Assembly (NCBI GenBank): GCA_017451975.1
Contig: JAFTNI010000192.1
Span: 1-6,788 of the forward strand
Direction: 5' to 3'
Origin: Clostridia bacterium
GTDB lineage: Bacteria > Bacillota > Clostridia > Oscillospirales > CAG-272
Length of the DNA stretch: 6,788 bases
In this document: piece by piece, positions 1 to 4,538 of the stretch
How the letters are laid out: each line of letters begins with the position of its first letter
Numbering within the stretch: position 1 is the stretch's first letter
Translations under genes and position numbers: made by a program
The notes under the pieces: model-generated
Database searches by the model: none
What the model was told of the DNA's origin: nothing
The model's input: the letters and a program-made list of their open reading frames with translations, nothing else

Positions 1-265
1 CGGCAACACTTTTTGCCGTTGCTTCATTGTCGCCGCCTGCAGAAATATCTGCCGCAAGCGCAAGCACCTTAACGCCGTAGAGGCTTTCGAGTGTTTCCTT
101 TGCTTTTTCAAGCTTTGCCACGTTTCTGCCTGTGATAACGAGGTTTGCACCCTCTTTTGCATATGCCGTTGCGATGCCATAGCCGATAGAGCCGCATCTG
201 CCGTCGGAAAGCACGGCGTAACCGCCGCCTGTTATTATAGCTGTTTTACCTTTTAAAAATCCCAT
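1..265 (-). CDS. SDR family oxidoreductase (N-terminal 88 residues, 3' end outside window)
   Basis: This is the start of a short-chain dehydrogenase/reductase, an NAD(P)-dependent cytoplasmic enzyme with a Rossmann fold. The ATG at 263-265 is preceded by AAAGGA (275-280) at a 9-nt spacing. Residues 6-13 (GKTAIITG) form the first beta strand and the start of the cofactor-binding glycine motif. TGR (45-47) follows the second strand, and an Arg there usually suggests NADPH preference. AADI (71-74) supplies the Asp that typically contacts adenine. The glycine motif is unusual: TGGG (12-15) is separated from GSIGYGIA (25-32) by about nine extra residues (YAVLSDGRC), where a classical SDR has TGxxxGxG. 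The SIxxGIA pattern recalls FabI-type enoyl reductases, whereas TGRN is classical. The catalytic Tyr-x-x-x-Lys lies outside the window, so the substrate cannot be inferred. The family is certain in outline; the exact reaction is unknown. The gene has its own promoter. Confidence 0.9.
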   Translation of the reverse strand, partial: MGFLKGKTAIITGGGYAVLSDGRCGSIGYGIATAYAKEGANLVITGRNVAKLEKAKETLESLYGVKVLALAADISAGGDNEATAKSVA

Positions 266-318
266 ATTTCAAAATCCTTTCTATAGTAATAACCGGAGTG
301 TTGTCTTATTATGTCATA

Positions 319-347
319 ATTATACCACATAAACATTACTTTTTCAA
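319..347 (-). promoter_or_regulatory. Sigma-A-type promoter of the SDR gene
   Basis: On the minus strand there is a -35 box TTGAAA (342-347), a 17-bp spacer and a perfect -10 box TATAAT (319-324), preceded by TGG, which fits the TGn extended -10. The predicted start is near 312, giving a leader of about 47 nt before the ATG at 265. This separates the SDR gene from the upstream gene ending at 374. I see no convincing terminator between them, so readthrough from upstream is also possible. Confidence 0.85.
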
Positions 348-373
348 TAGGTTTTGAAAAATAAATTGAATTT

Positions 374-1183
374 TCAACAATTATTGTGGGAAGCTATGTA
401 TTTATCAACGGTATTTTCTTCTTCCGCCATAATTTTCGCAATTTCTGCTTTGTTTTTTATGCAAAGCCTTTCAAAAAAGCGCGCCTTTTCCTTCTTTGCG
501 GAAATTCCCGAACAGTTGAATTTTTCAAGGAGCTCTTTAAGCAACGCAGGGATTTTTGAAAAACCGACGGTTTCAAGCACGGAAATATCCCTCGTTATTT
601 TTGAAACGGACGTATGTTCAAGGTAATATTGCCAAAGTACTGTTCCATATAACCCGTCGATCACCCCCGATGCACGCAGAGCGTCTTTTATATATTTCGG
701 CGTGGGCTTCACAAGGTGCAGGTCGGCGCAGAGAGCGTATAAGCCCGCGGTTTGTATATCCACCACTTCCGAAAGCGAAATAAAATTTTCAAAATAACTG
801 CGTTCTTCGCCGCCTGCAAAGCTTTTCAGCAGTTCATCTGCCGCAAGTACGAGCAAAAAGCCATCTCTTCTTTCCCATAAATCCTCGCTTCGCGTCAACT
901 CAATTGCCTGCGAATAAACCCGGCGCAGCTCCGCCGCCAAAGTTTCAGGATTTATGCCAAAATGTTCCGAGAGGCGCAAAGCGTGAAGCAAAACATCAGA
1001 TTTCGTTTCCCCGTCTTTGCGTATTTCCCAAAGTGCCGCGCAAAAATTTTCGCGATCGGTTTCATAAAGCTTTTCAAAAGGCGCGTAATATTCTGCCGAG
1101 CCGGGAACAATTTTGTCGCACAAGCGCCTATGCTCGCACTGTTTTTCAATCTCTGCAACAGCAGAAAGTATGGCGTTTTTCAT
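374..1183 (-). CDS. Hypothetical protein, 269 aa, predicted all-helical and cytoplasmic
   Basis: I do not recognise this protein. The ATG at 1181-1183 has an excellent ribosome site, AAGGAG (1189-1194), 5 nt upstream, and the frame runs intact to TGA at 374-376. Composition is rich in Ala, Leu, Glu, Lys and Arg in heptad-like stretches (for example 60-95 and 210-260), suggesting a mostly alpha-helical soluble fold. No signal peptide or membrane segment is visible. It has seven cysteines (16, 22, 48, 152, 224, 241 and the last residue, 269), but they form no standard metal-binding motif. The tryptophans sit at 52, 103 and 184. Upstream lies the tRNA-Val terminator and downstream the separately promoted SDR gene, so the context gives no functional clue. 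No good -35/-10 pair is visible in the 69 bp between the tRNA terminator and the ribosome site. The coding call is strong because of start, ribosome site and length; the function is unknown. Confidence 0.85.
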   Translation of the reverse strand: MKNAILSAVAEIEKQCEHRRLCDKIVPGSAEYYAPFEKLYETDRENFCAALWEIRKDGETKSDVLLHALRLSEHFGINPETLAAELRRVYSQAIELTRSEDLWERRDGFLLVLAADELLKSFAGGEERSYFENFISLSEVVDIQTAGLYALCADLHLVKPTPKYIKDALRASGVIDGLYGTVLWQYYLEHTSVSKITRDISVLETVGFSKIPALLKELLEKFNCSGISAKKEKARFFERLCIKNKAEIAKIMAEEENTVDKYIASHNNC

Positions 1184-1228
1184 AAATACTCCTTAGATAT
1201 AAACCTCTTGGTGTTTTTCTCACTCTTA

Positions 1229-1249
1229 TCAAGCACCTTTTCGGCTTGA
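1229..1249 (-). other. Short inverted repeat between tRNA terminator and the 269-aa gene
   Basis: TCAAGC and GCTTGA (1229-1234 and 1244-1249) form a perfect 6-bp stem with a 9-nt loop. It has no T-run, so it is not a terminator. It lies about 35 nt upstream of the ribosome site of the 374-1183 gene, in the only place where a promoter or operator for that gene could sit. It may be an operator or a leader hairpin, or chance. Confidence 0.3.
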
Positions 1250-1252
1250 ACC

Positions 1253-1282
1253 AAAAAAAATCCGATGCTTTCGCATCGGATT
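1253..1282 (-). terminator. Rho-independent terminator of tRNA-Val
   Basis: Read on the minus strand, a stem of about 10 bp (core ATCCGATGC paired with GCATCGGAT, 1260-1268 and 1273-1281) closes a GAAA tetraloop and is followed by eight Ts (1253-1260 on the complement). The stem begins only 2 nt after the CCA end of the tRNA, so the primary transcript has almost no 3' trailer before the hairpin. Confidence 0.95.
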
Positions 1283-1284
1283 CT

Positions 1285-1360
1285 TGGTGGGAACAATAGG
1301 GCTCGAACCTATGACCCTCTGCTTGTAAGGCAGATGCTCTCCCAGCTGAGCTATGCTCCC
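1285..1360 (-). tRNA. tRNA-Val (anticodon UAC)
   Basis: A complete 76-nt tRNA with encoded CCA (1285-1287). The acceptor stem pairs GGGAGCA with TGTTCCC through one G-T wobble. The D-arm contains AGCTCAGCTGGGAGAGC. The anticodon stem TCTGC/GCAGA encloses the loop CTTACAA, which gives anticodon TAC and reads GUA and probably other valine codons. The T-arm contains GGTTCGAGCC. There is no intron or truncation. It is a single-tRNA transcription unit with its own promoter at 1396-1424 and terminator at 1253-1282. Confidence 0.97.
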
Positions 1361-1363
1361 GTA

Positions 1364-1389
1364 CGCCGCTAGGCTATTGCCCTGCGACG
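1364..1389 (-). other. Hairpin formed by the tRNA-Val 5' leader
   Basis: On the minus strand, CGTCGC (1384-1389) pairs with GCGGCG (1364-1369) through one T-G wobble. After an A/A mismatch, GGGC (1379-1382) pairs with GCCT (1371-1374) with one wobble and an AATA loop. The predicted transcription start from the promoter at 1396-1424 is near 1389, so essentially the whole leader would be this hairpin, ending 3 nt before the mature tRNA 5' end at 1360. It is GC-rich in an otherwise AT-rich gap. A role in RNase P processing or transcript stability is inference. Confidence 0.6.
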
Positions 1390-1395
1390 GTTTAT

Positions 1396-1424
1396 ACTAT
1401 AACACTTTTTTATTGTTTTGTCAA
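1396..1424 (-). promoter_or_regulatory. Strong sigma-A-type promoter of tRNA-Val
   Basis: A perfect -35 box TTGACA (1419-1424), a 17-bp A-rich spacer and -10 box TATAGT (1396-1401), preceded by TGT, which fits TGn. The start is expected near 1389, about 29 nt upstream of the mature tRNA. Near-consensus boxes suit a highly expressed stable RNA. Confidence 0.92.
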
Positions 1425-1480
1425 TAGTATTTTTAAATTTTTTTAAAGTTTTTTTATCGTCTTTTGCATATAAGCAAAAA

Positions 1481-2677
1481 TCAGTTATTGCTTGCGCCGA
1501 TAAGCTCGAAATCTTCTATTTCATTATGCTCCAGAATGTTTTTGTAAACCTTCTCTATCGAATCTGCAAAGGTTTCCTTATCGAAGGTTGCAGCTATCTC
1601 CTCGCTTCGCTTGCTCGCCTCGGCTCTCCACTCAGGGTCGCCCGCGATGCGGTCTATACAGTTAAGGAATTCTTCCTCGTTCGTGTATTCATAGCCGTTT
1701 TCGCCTTGCTCGATAACGTCCTTCAGGCAATCGTCCTGCCTGCAAAGCAAGGGCAAGCCGTTTGCTTCCGCTTCAATATAAGTAAGACCTTGCGTTTCGC
1801 TTGTGGAGGCGCTTACGAAAATATCGCCGAGCTGGTAATAATCCTGCACTTCCGTGGGCTTAACCATGCCCGTGAAAATAACGTCGTTTTCCACGCCAAG
1901 CTCTTTTGCGTGCTTCTGAAGGTCCTCTCTTGCGGGGCCGTCGCCTACAATGAGGAAACGGAGCTTTTCGCGCGTTTTTCTCGCCTTTGCAAAGAACACG
2001 AGAAGCTCATCGAGGTTTTTCTCTGTGCCAAGCCTGCCCAGGTTGATAAGCACAATTTCATCGTCGGCTATGCCGAGCGCGTGGCGCTTTTCGGCTCTTT
2101 CCTCTTCGGTAATTCTCTGCTTGTGCTGTTCAAGGTTGATGCCGCTGGGCACAACGCGGATATCCTGCTCCACGCCGTAGGTATGCAAAGCGTCCTGCAC
2201 CTTATGTGTGGGGGCGATAACGGTATTTACCTTTTTCATCATATTTTTCGAAACCGTGCGCACAACGAAATGGCCCAAATGCTTGCTGGGGATAATATAC
2301 GTAACGTACTGCTCGTAAAGAGTGTGGTATGTATGCACTATGGGCGCGCCCGTTATTTTCGCTATTCTCTGCGCGAAGGGCCAGCTGAAAAATTCACATT
2401 GGCTGTGGATAATTTCGGGGTCCCACTCTATAATCTCTTTCATAAGTCTGTGGCGATTCGTCGTTTTAAAAGGCATACGCACGTTGGGGTAAACCTCAAG
2501 CGGCATAGACTTTATATAGTAAACGTTGCCTTCCTTGCGGCTGTGCGTATTTTCGGAAAACGTGAGAATGCGCACGTCATGCCCCTTTTTGATAAGCTCG
2601 TTTGAAAGATTGCGAACAGACGTAACAACGCCGTTCGTTTCCGTTGTATACAAGTCGGTTGTAATCAATATTCTCAT
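1481..2677 (-). CDS. GT4-family glycosyltransferase, likely diacylglycerol glucosyltransferase type
   Basis: A 398-residue GT-B fold enzyme that would transfer a sugar from a nucleotide donor, probably at the inner face of the membrane. The N-terminal acceptor domain starts MRILITTDLY and carries NGVVTSV (15-21) and the HTYHTLYEQYVTY segment (115-127), typical of the group that includes 1,2-diacylglycerol 3-glucosyltransferases. The C-terminal donor domain has GRLGTEKN (214-221), VGDGPAR (244-250) and the GT4 E-x7-E motif at E294 and E302. Length matches the family. I chose the ATG at 2675-2677 because GAGGTGA lies 5 nt upstream; a GTG nine bases earlier falls inside that ribosome site. No good terminator follows the TGA at 1481-1483. 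Family membership is seen in the motifs; glucose and diacylglycerol as substrates are inferred from resemblance, and another glycolipid or envelope polysaccharide role is possible. No partner enzyme is adjacent. Confidence 0.93.
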   Translation of the reverse strand: MRILITTDLYTTETNGVVTSVRNLSNELIKKGHDVRILTFSENTHSRKEGNVYYIKSMPLEVYPNVRMPFKTTNRHRLMKEIIEWDPEIIHSQCEFFSWPFAQRIAKITGAPIVHTYHTLYEQYVTYIIPSKHLGHFVVRTVSKNMMKKVNTVIAPTHKVQDALHTYGVEQDIRVVPSGINLEQHKQRITEEERAEKRHALGIADDEIVLINLGRLGTEKNLDELLVFFAKARKTREKLRFLIVGDGPAREDLQKHAKELGVENDVIFTGMVKPTEVQDYYQLGDIFVSASTSETQGLTYIEAEANGLPLLCRQDDCLKDVIEQGENGYEYTNEEEFLNCIDRIAGDPEWRAEASKRSEEIAATFDKETFADSIEKVYKNILEHNEIEDFELIGASNN

Positions 2678-2682
2678 AAAAA

Positions 2683-2689
2683 TCACCTC
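2683..2689 (-). promoter_or_regulatory. Ribosome binding site deciding the glycosyltransferase start
   Basis: GAGGTGA lies 5 nt before ATG 2675-2677. The in-frame GTG at 2684-2686 overlaps this site and so cannot be the start. Confidence 0.85.
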
Positions 2690-2729
2690 TCCGAAGTTTT
2701 TATAACCTCAATTTTACATCTTTATTTAT

Positions 2730-2738
2730 ATTTTACCA
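2730..2738 (-). promoter_or_regulatory. Candidate extended -10 promoter of the glycosyltransferase gene
   Basis: On the minus strand, TGG followed by TAAAAT (2730-2735) fits an extended -10 element. The hexamer 17 bp upstream (TTTATT) is a poor -35 box. It is the best candidate between the upstream terminator (2799-2829) and the ATG at 2677, and would give a leader of about 45 nt. Confidence 0.45.
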
Positions 2739-2798
2739 TATATCTTCCCAAAAATAAACCTTTTTTTGAAAAATTAAGAAATATTTAAGAATTAGCAC

Positions 2799-2829
2799 AA
2801 AAAAGCCCCGAGGCAAAAAGCCCCGGAGC
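2799..2829 (-). terminator. Rho-independent terminator of the PAP2-like gene
   Basis: On the minus strand, GCTCCGGGGC (2820-2829) pairs along 10 bp with GCCTCGGGGC (2805-2814), with two G-T wobbles and a TTTTT loop, followed by six Ts (2799-2804 on the complement). It begins 7 nt after the stop codon at 2836-2838 and separates this gene from the glycosyltransferase downstream. Confidence 0.93.
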
Positions 2830-2835
2830 GTGTTT

Positions 2836-3303
2836 TTACATAGGGAATATTACAAAATGGAAAAGAAGCGCGTTCAGCGCACCGAGAAGCACACCAACGT
2901 AAACCTGAAGCTTCGTGTGGCCAAGAAACTCCTTGAGCTTTTCTTCCGTAAAGCCGACCTTCATAGTGTCATTGAACCACTCCACAAGGTCGTTGAGTAT
3001 TTCCGCGTGCTTGCCCGATTCAAGGCGCACGTTCATAGCGTCGTGGCAAACCACCGTGGCAAGAATAAAAGTTATCGCAAACTCGGGGCTGCCAAAGCCG
3101 CAGCGCAAGCCGCACATCATGGCAAGCGCGCCGACGGTAGCGGAGTGGCCGCTTGGCATACCGCCGTCGCCGTGAAGGCGGTGTATATCGAAGGTTTTGT
3201 TAACTATAGCATAAATAATGAATTTCGCAATCTGAGCAAGAAGCCAGGCGGAAATACCCGCAAGCAAAATAGGATTAGTTATAAAATCAATAAGCCATTG
3301 CAT
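2836..3303 (-). CDS. Divergent PAP2 family membrane protein (DUF212, YuiD-like)
   Basis: A 155-residue integral membrane protein of the divergent PAP2/acid phosphatase-VanPerO-related family, the size usual for this group. The conserved core is visible in order: a hydrophobic segment (about 11-33), GGMPSGHSA (47-55) with the Pro-Ser-Gly-His of PAP2 phosphatases, a second hydrophobic block (75-87), HDAMNVRLESGKHAEILN (87-104), which is the most diagnostic family stretch, LGHTKLQVYVG (127-137) and a C-terminal membrane segment (about 132-154). Classical PAP2 enzymes use two further catalytic motifs that this family lacks in standard form, so phosphatase activity on a lipid phosphate is plausible but not shown. 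The ATG at 3301-3303 has AGAGGTG (3313-3319) 9 nt upstream. It has its own promoter, a long leader and a terminator, so it is monocistronic. The adjacent glycosyltransferase also suggests membrane lipid work, but they are not co-transcribed by design. Confidence 0.93.
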   Translation of the reverse strand: MQWLIDFITNPILLAGISAWLLAQIAKFIIYAIVNKTFDIHRLHGDGGMPSGHSATVGALAMMCGLRCGFGSPEFAITFILATVVCHDAMNVRLESGKHAEILNDLVEWFNDTMKVGFTEEKLKEFLGHTKLQVYVGVLLGALNALLFHFVIFPM

Positions 3304-3351
3304 ATTACATTACACCTCTGTCTTTTTCACGTTTACCGATGTTCGTATGAA

Positions 3352-3377
3352 TATTTTAAACAGTATATATTAAAATA
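3352..3377 (-). other. AT-rich hairpin in the long leader of the PAP2-like gene
   Basis: TATTTTAA and TTAAAATA (3352-3359 and 3370-3377) form a perfect 8-bp stem with a 10-nt loop, within a leader of about 112 nt (3304 to about 3416). The leader matches no riboswitch class I know. Because the region is very AT-rich, the stem may be chance. Confidence 0.3.
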
Positions 3378-3422
3378 ATGTTTTTAAAACGTTAATGTCA
3401 AAAAGTTTATGAGTTTATAATT

Positions 3423-3451
3423 ATTATACTATATTTCACAATATATTTCAA
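3423..3451 (-). promoter_or_regulatory. Sigma-A-type promoter of the PAP2-like gene
   Basis: A -35 box TTGAAA (3446-3451), 17-bp spacer and perfect -10 box TATAAT (3423-3428), with a start expected near 3416. It lies 27 bp beyond the stop codon of the cysteine synthase gene. Two copies of a 9-bp direct repeat (3430-3438 and 3442-3450, TATATTTCA on the plus strand) spaced by 12 bp fall in the spacer and over the -35 box, a possible binding site for a regulator. Confidence 0.85.
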
Positions 3452-3477
3452 CATCTAAATTCAATTTTCAGTAATTT

Positions 3478-4404
3478 TTATTCAAACAAAGGCGTGGAAA
3501 AATATCTTTCGGCTGTGTCGGGCAGTACGGTTACAACCGTTTTGCCGCGGCCGAGCTTTTTGGCAAGGCGGAGCGCCGCCGCAACGTTCGTGCCGCTGCT
3601 TATGCCGCACATAATGCCTTCCTTGGAAGCAAGGTCCTTCGAAGCCTGTATGGCTTCCTCGTCCTTTATAATGCAAACGTCATCATAAATTTCCGTATTT
3701 AGTATTTTAGGTATAATTCCATCGCCAATGCCCATCTGAACGTGTGTGCCTATAGAGCCGCCGGAAAGTATAGCCGCGTTTTCCGGCTCTACCGCCCATA
3801 TCGTCATATCAGGGTTAGCCGCCTTTAGCGTTTCGCCTATGCCCGTTATGGTGCCGCCCGTGCCTATGCCGGAGCAAAAGCCGTGTATGGGCGCGCCCAC
3901 CTGCTCGAGTATTTCTCTGCCCGTGCCCTCGCGCTGTACTGCGGGGTTGGCTGGGTTTTCAAACTGCTGAGGAACAAAAACATTAGGGTCTTCCGCTTTC
4001 ATACGCAAAGCAAGGTTGAGGCACTCCTCTATGCAAAGCCCTATATTTCCGTCGTCGTGAACGAGAATAACCTCGGCTCCATAGTGGTTCACGAGCTTTC
4101 TGCGCTCTTCGCTTACAGAGTCGGGCATGATAATTTTCACCTTATAGCCGCGCACAGCGCCAACGAGCGCAAGCCCTATGCCCTGGTTGCCGCTTGTAGG
4201 CTCTACAATAACCGTGTCTTTATTTATAAGCCCCTGCTTTTCCGCTTCTTTTATCATATTAAAGGCCGTGCGCGTTTTTATAGAGCCGCCCACGTTAAGC
4301 CCTTCGAATTTTACAAGTATATCGGCGCTTTCGCCGTCTGTCATATGCTGAAGCTTTATTATGGGCGTATTGCCCATCGCTTCCAAAATATTGTTGCAAA
4401 CCAT
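3478..4404 (-). CDS. cysK: PLP-dependent cysteine synthase family protein (O-acetylserine sulfhydrylase-like)
   Basis: A 308-residue fold-type II PLP enzyme, the normal length for cysteine synthase, which makes cysteine from O-acetylserine and sulfide in the cytoplasm. Visible motifs in order: GNTPIIKL (11-18); GGSIKTR (39-45) with the presumed PLP-binding Lys43; PTSGNQGIG (69-77), the substrate-binding loop with Asn73; GTGGT (181-185), the phosphate-binding loop; CGISSGTN (266-273); and the ending YFSTPLF. Two positions differ from the textbook enzyme: KTR instead of KDR after the lysine, and GNQG instead of GNTG in the substrate loop. I believe these mark a clostridial subfamily, so a related beta-substitution or a different acyl-acceptor cannot be excluded. 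The ATG at 4402-4404 has GAAAGG (4415-4420) 10 nt upstream. It has its own promoter and a short leader without a T-box or S-box. No serine acetyltransferase gene is adjacent. The symbol is given for family resemblance. Confidence 0.9.
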   Translation of the reverse strand: MVCNNILEAMGNTPIIKLQHMTDGESADILVKFEGLNVGGSIKTRTAFNMIKEAEKQGLINKDTVIVEPTSGNQGIGLALVGAVRGYKVKIIMPDSVSEERRKLVNHYGAEVILVHDDGNIGLCIEECLNLALRMKAEDPNVFVPQQFENPANPAVQREGTGREILEQVGAPIHGFCSGIGTGGTITGIGETLKAANPDMTIWAVEPENAAILSGGSIGTHVQMGIGDGIIPKILNTEIYDDVCIIKDEEAIQASKDLASKEGIMCGISSGTNVAAALRLAKKLGRGKTVVTVLPDTAERYFSTPLFE

Positions 4405-4452
4405 TGTTAAAATGCCTTTCCGTTAAGGGTATTAGTTTATTTCGTATTTACC

Positions 4453-4481
4453 ATAATATCATATTCCGCGTATTTTGTCAA
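4453..4481 (-). promoter_or_regulatory. Sigma-A-type promoter of the cysteine synthase gene
   Basis: A perfect -35 box TTGACA (4476-4481), 17-bp spacer and -10 box TATTAT (4453-4458) preceded by TGA, which fits TGn. The predicted start near 4446 gives a leader of about 42 nt, too short for a T-box or SAM riboswitch. The -35 box lies 14 bp beyond the T-run of the upstream terminator. Confidence 0.9.
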
Positions 4482-4495
4482 TAAAATTACCGTGT

Positions 4496-4528
4496 AAAAA
4501 ACGGCTCACTTCAAAGTGAGCCGTTTTT
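4496..4528 (-). terminator. Terminator of the BspA-like gene, symmetric in structure
   Basis: CGGCTCACT (4502-4510) and AGTGAGCCG (4515-4523) form a perfect 9-bp stem with a 4-nt loop, extended by A-T pairs to about 14 bp. Six Ts follow on the minus strand (4496-4501) and five on the plus strand (4524-4528), so it could work both ways. It lies 10 nt after the stop codon at 4539-4541. No plus-strand gene needs it here. Confidence 0.95.
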
Positions 4529-4538
4529 ATGTGTTTGT

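Noticed and set aside
1461..1480. Hairpin TTTTGC/GCAAAA after the glycosyltransferase gene as a terminator
   Set aside because: The stem is only 6 bp and AT-rich, and in the direction of transcription it is followed by GACGATAAAAAAAC, not a T-run.
1418..2605. A 395-codon open frame on the plus strand
   Set aside because: It lies opposite the glycosyltransferase gene, has no ribosome site at its start, and resembles no protein. Its Cys- and Phe-rich composition is that of the antisense of Glu/Lys/Ala-rich coding sequence.
2684..2686. GTG as the glycosyltransferase start
   Set aside because: The codon lies inside the ribosome site GAGGTGA; the ATG nine bases further has correct spacing and gives the family-typical MRIL start.
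3305..3310. ATG-TAA minimal reading frame just before the PAP2-like start
   Set aside because: The ATG lies only 2 nt from the ribosome site, too close for use, and a two-codon frame is expected by chance in AT-rich DNA.
3396..3401. A second TTGACA box in the PAP2-like leader as an alternative promoter
   Set aside because: The hexamer at 17 bp downstream is TTATTT, a poor -10; TATACT further down has no matching -35 at a proper distance.
4405..4446. T-box or SAM riboswitch before the cysteine synthase gene
   Set aside because: The predicted leader is about 42 nt, and no T-box or S-box sequence is visible.
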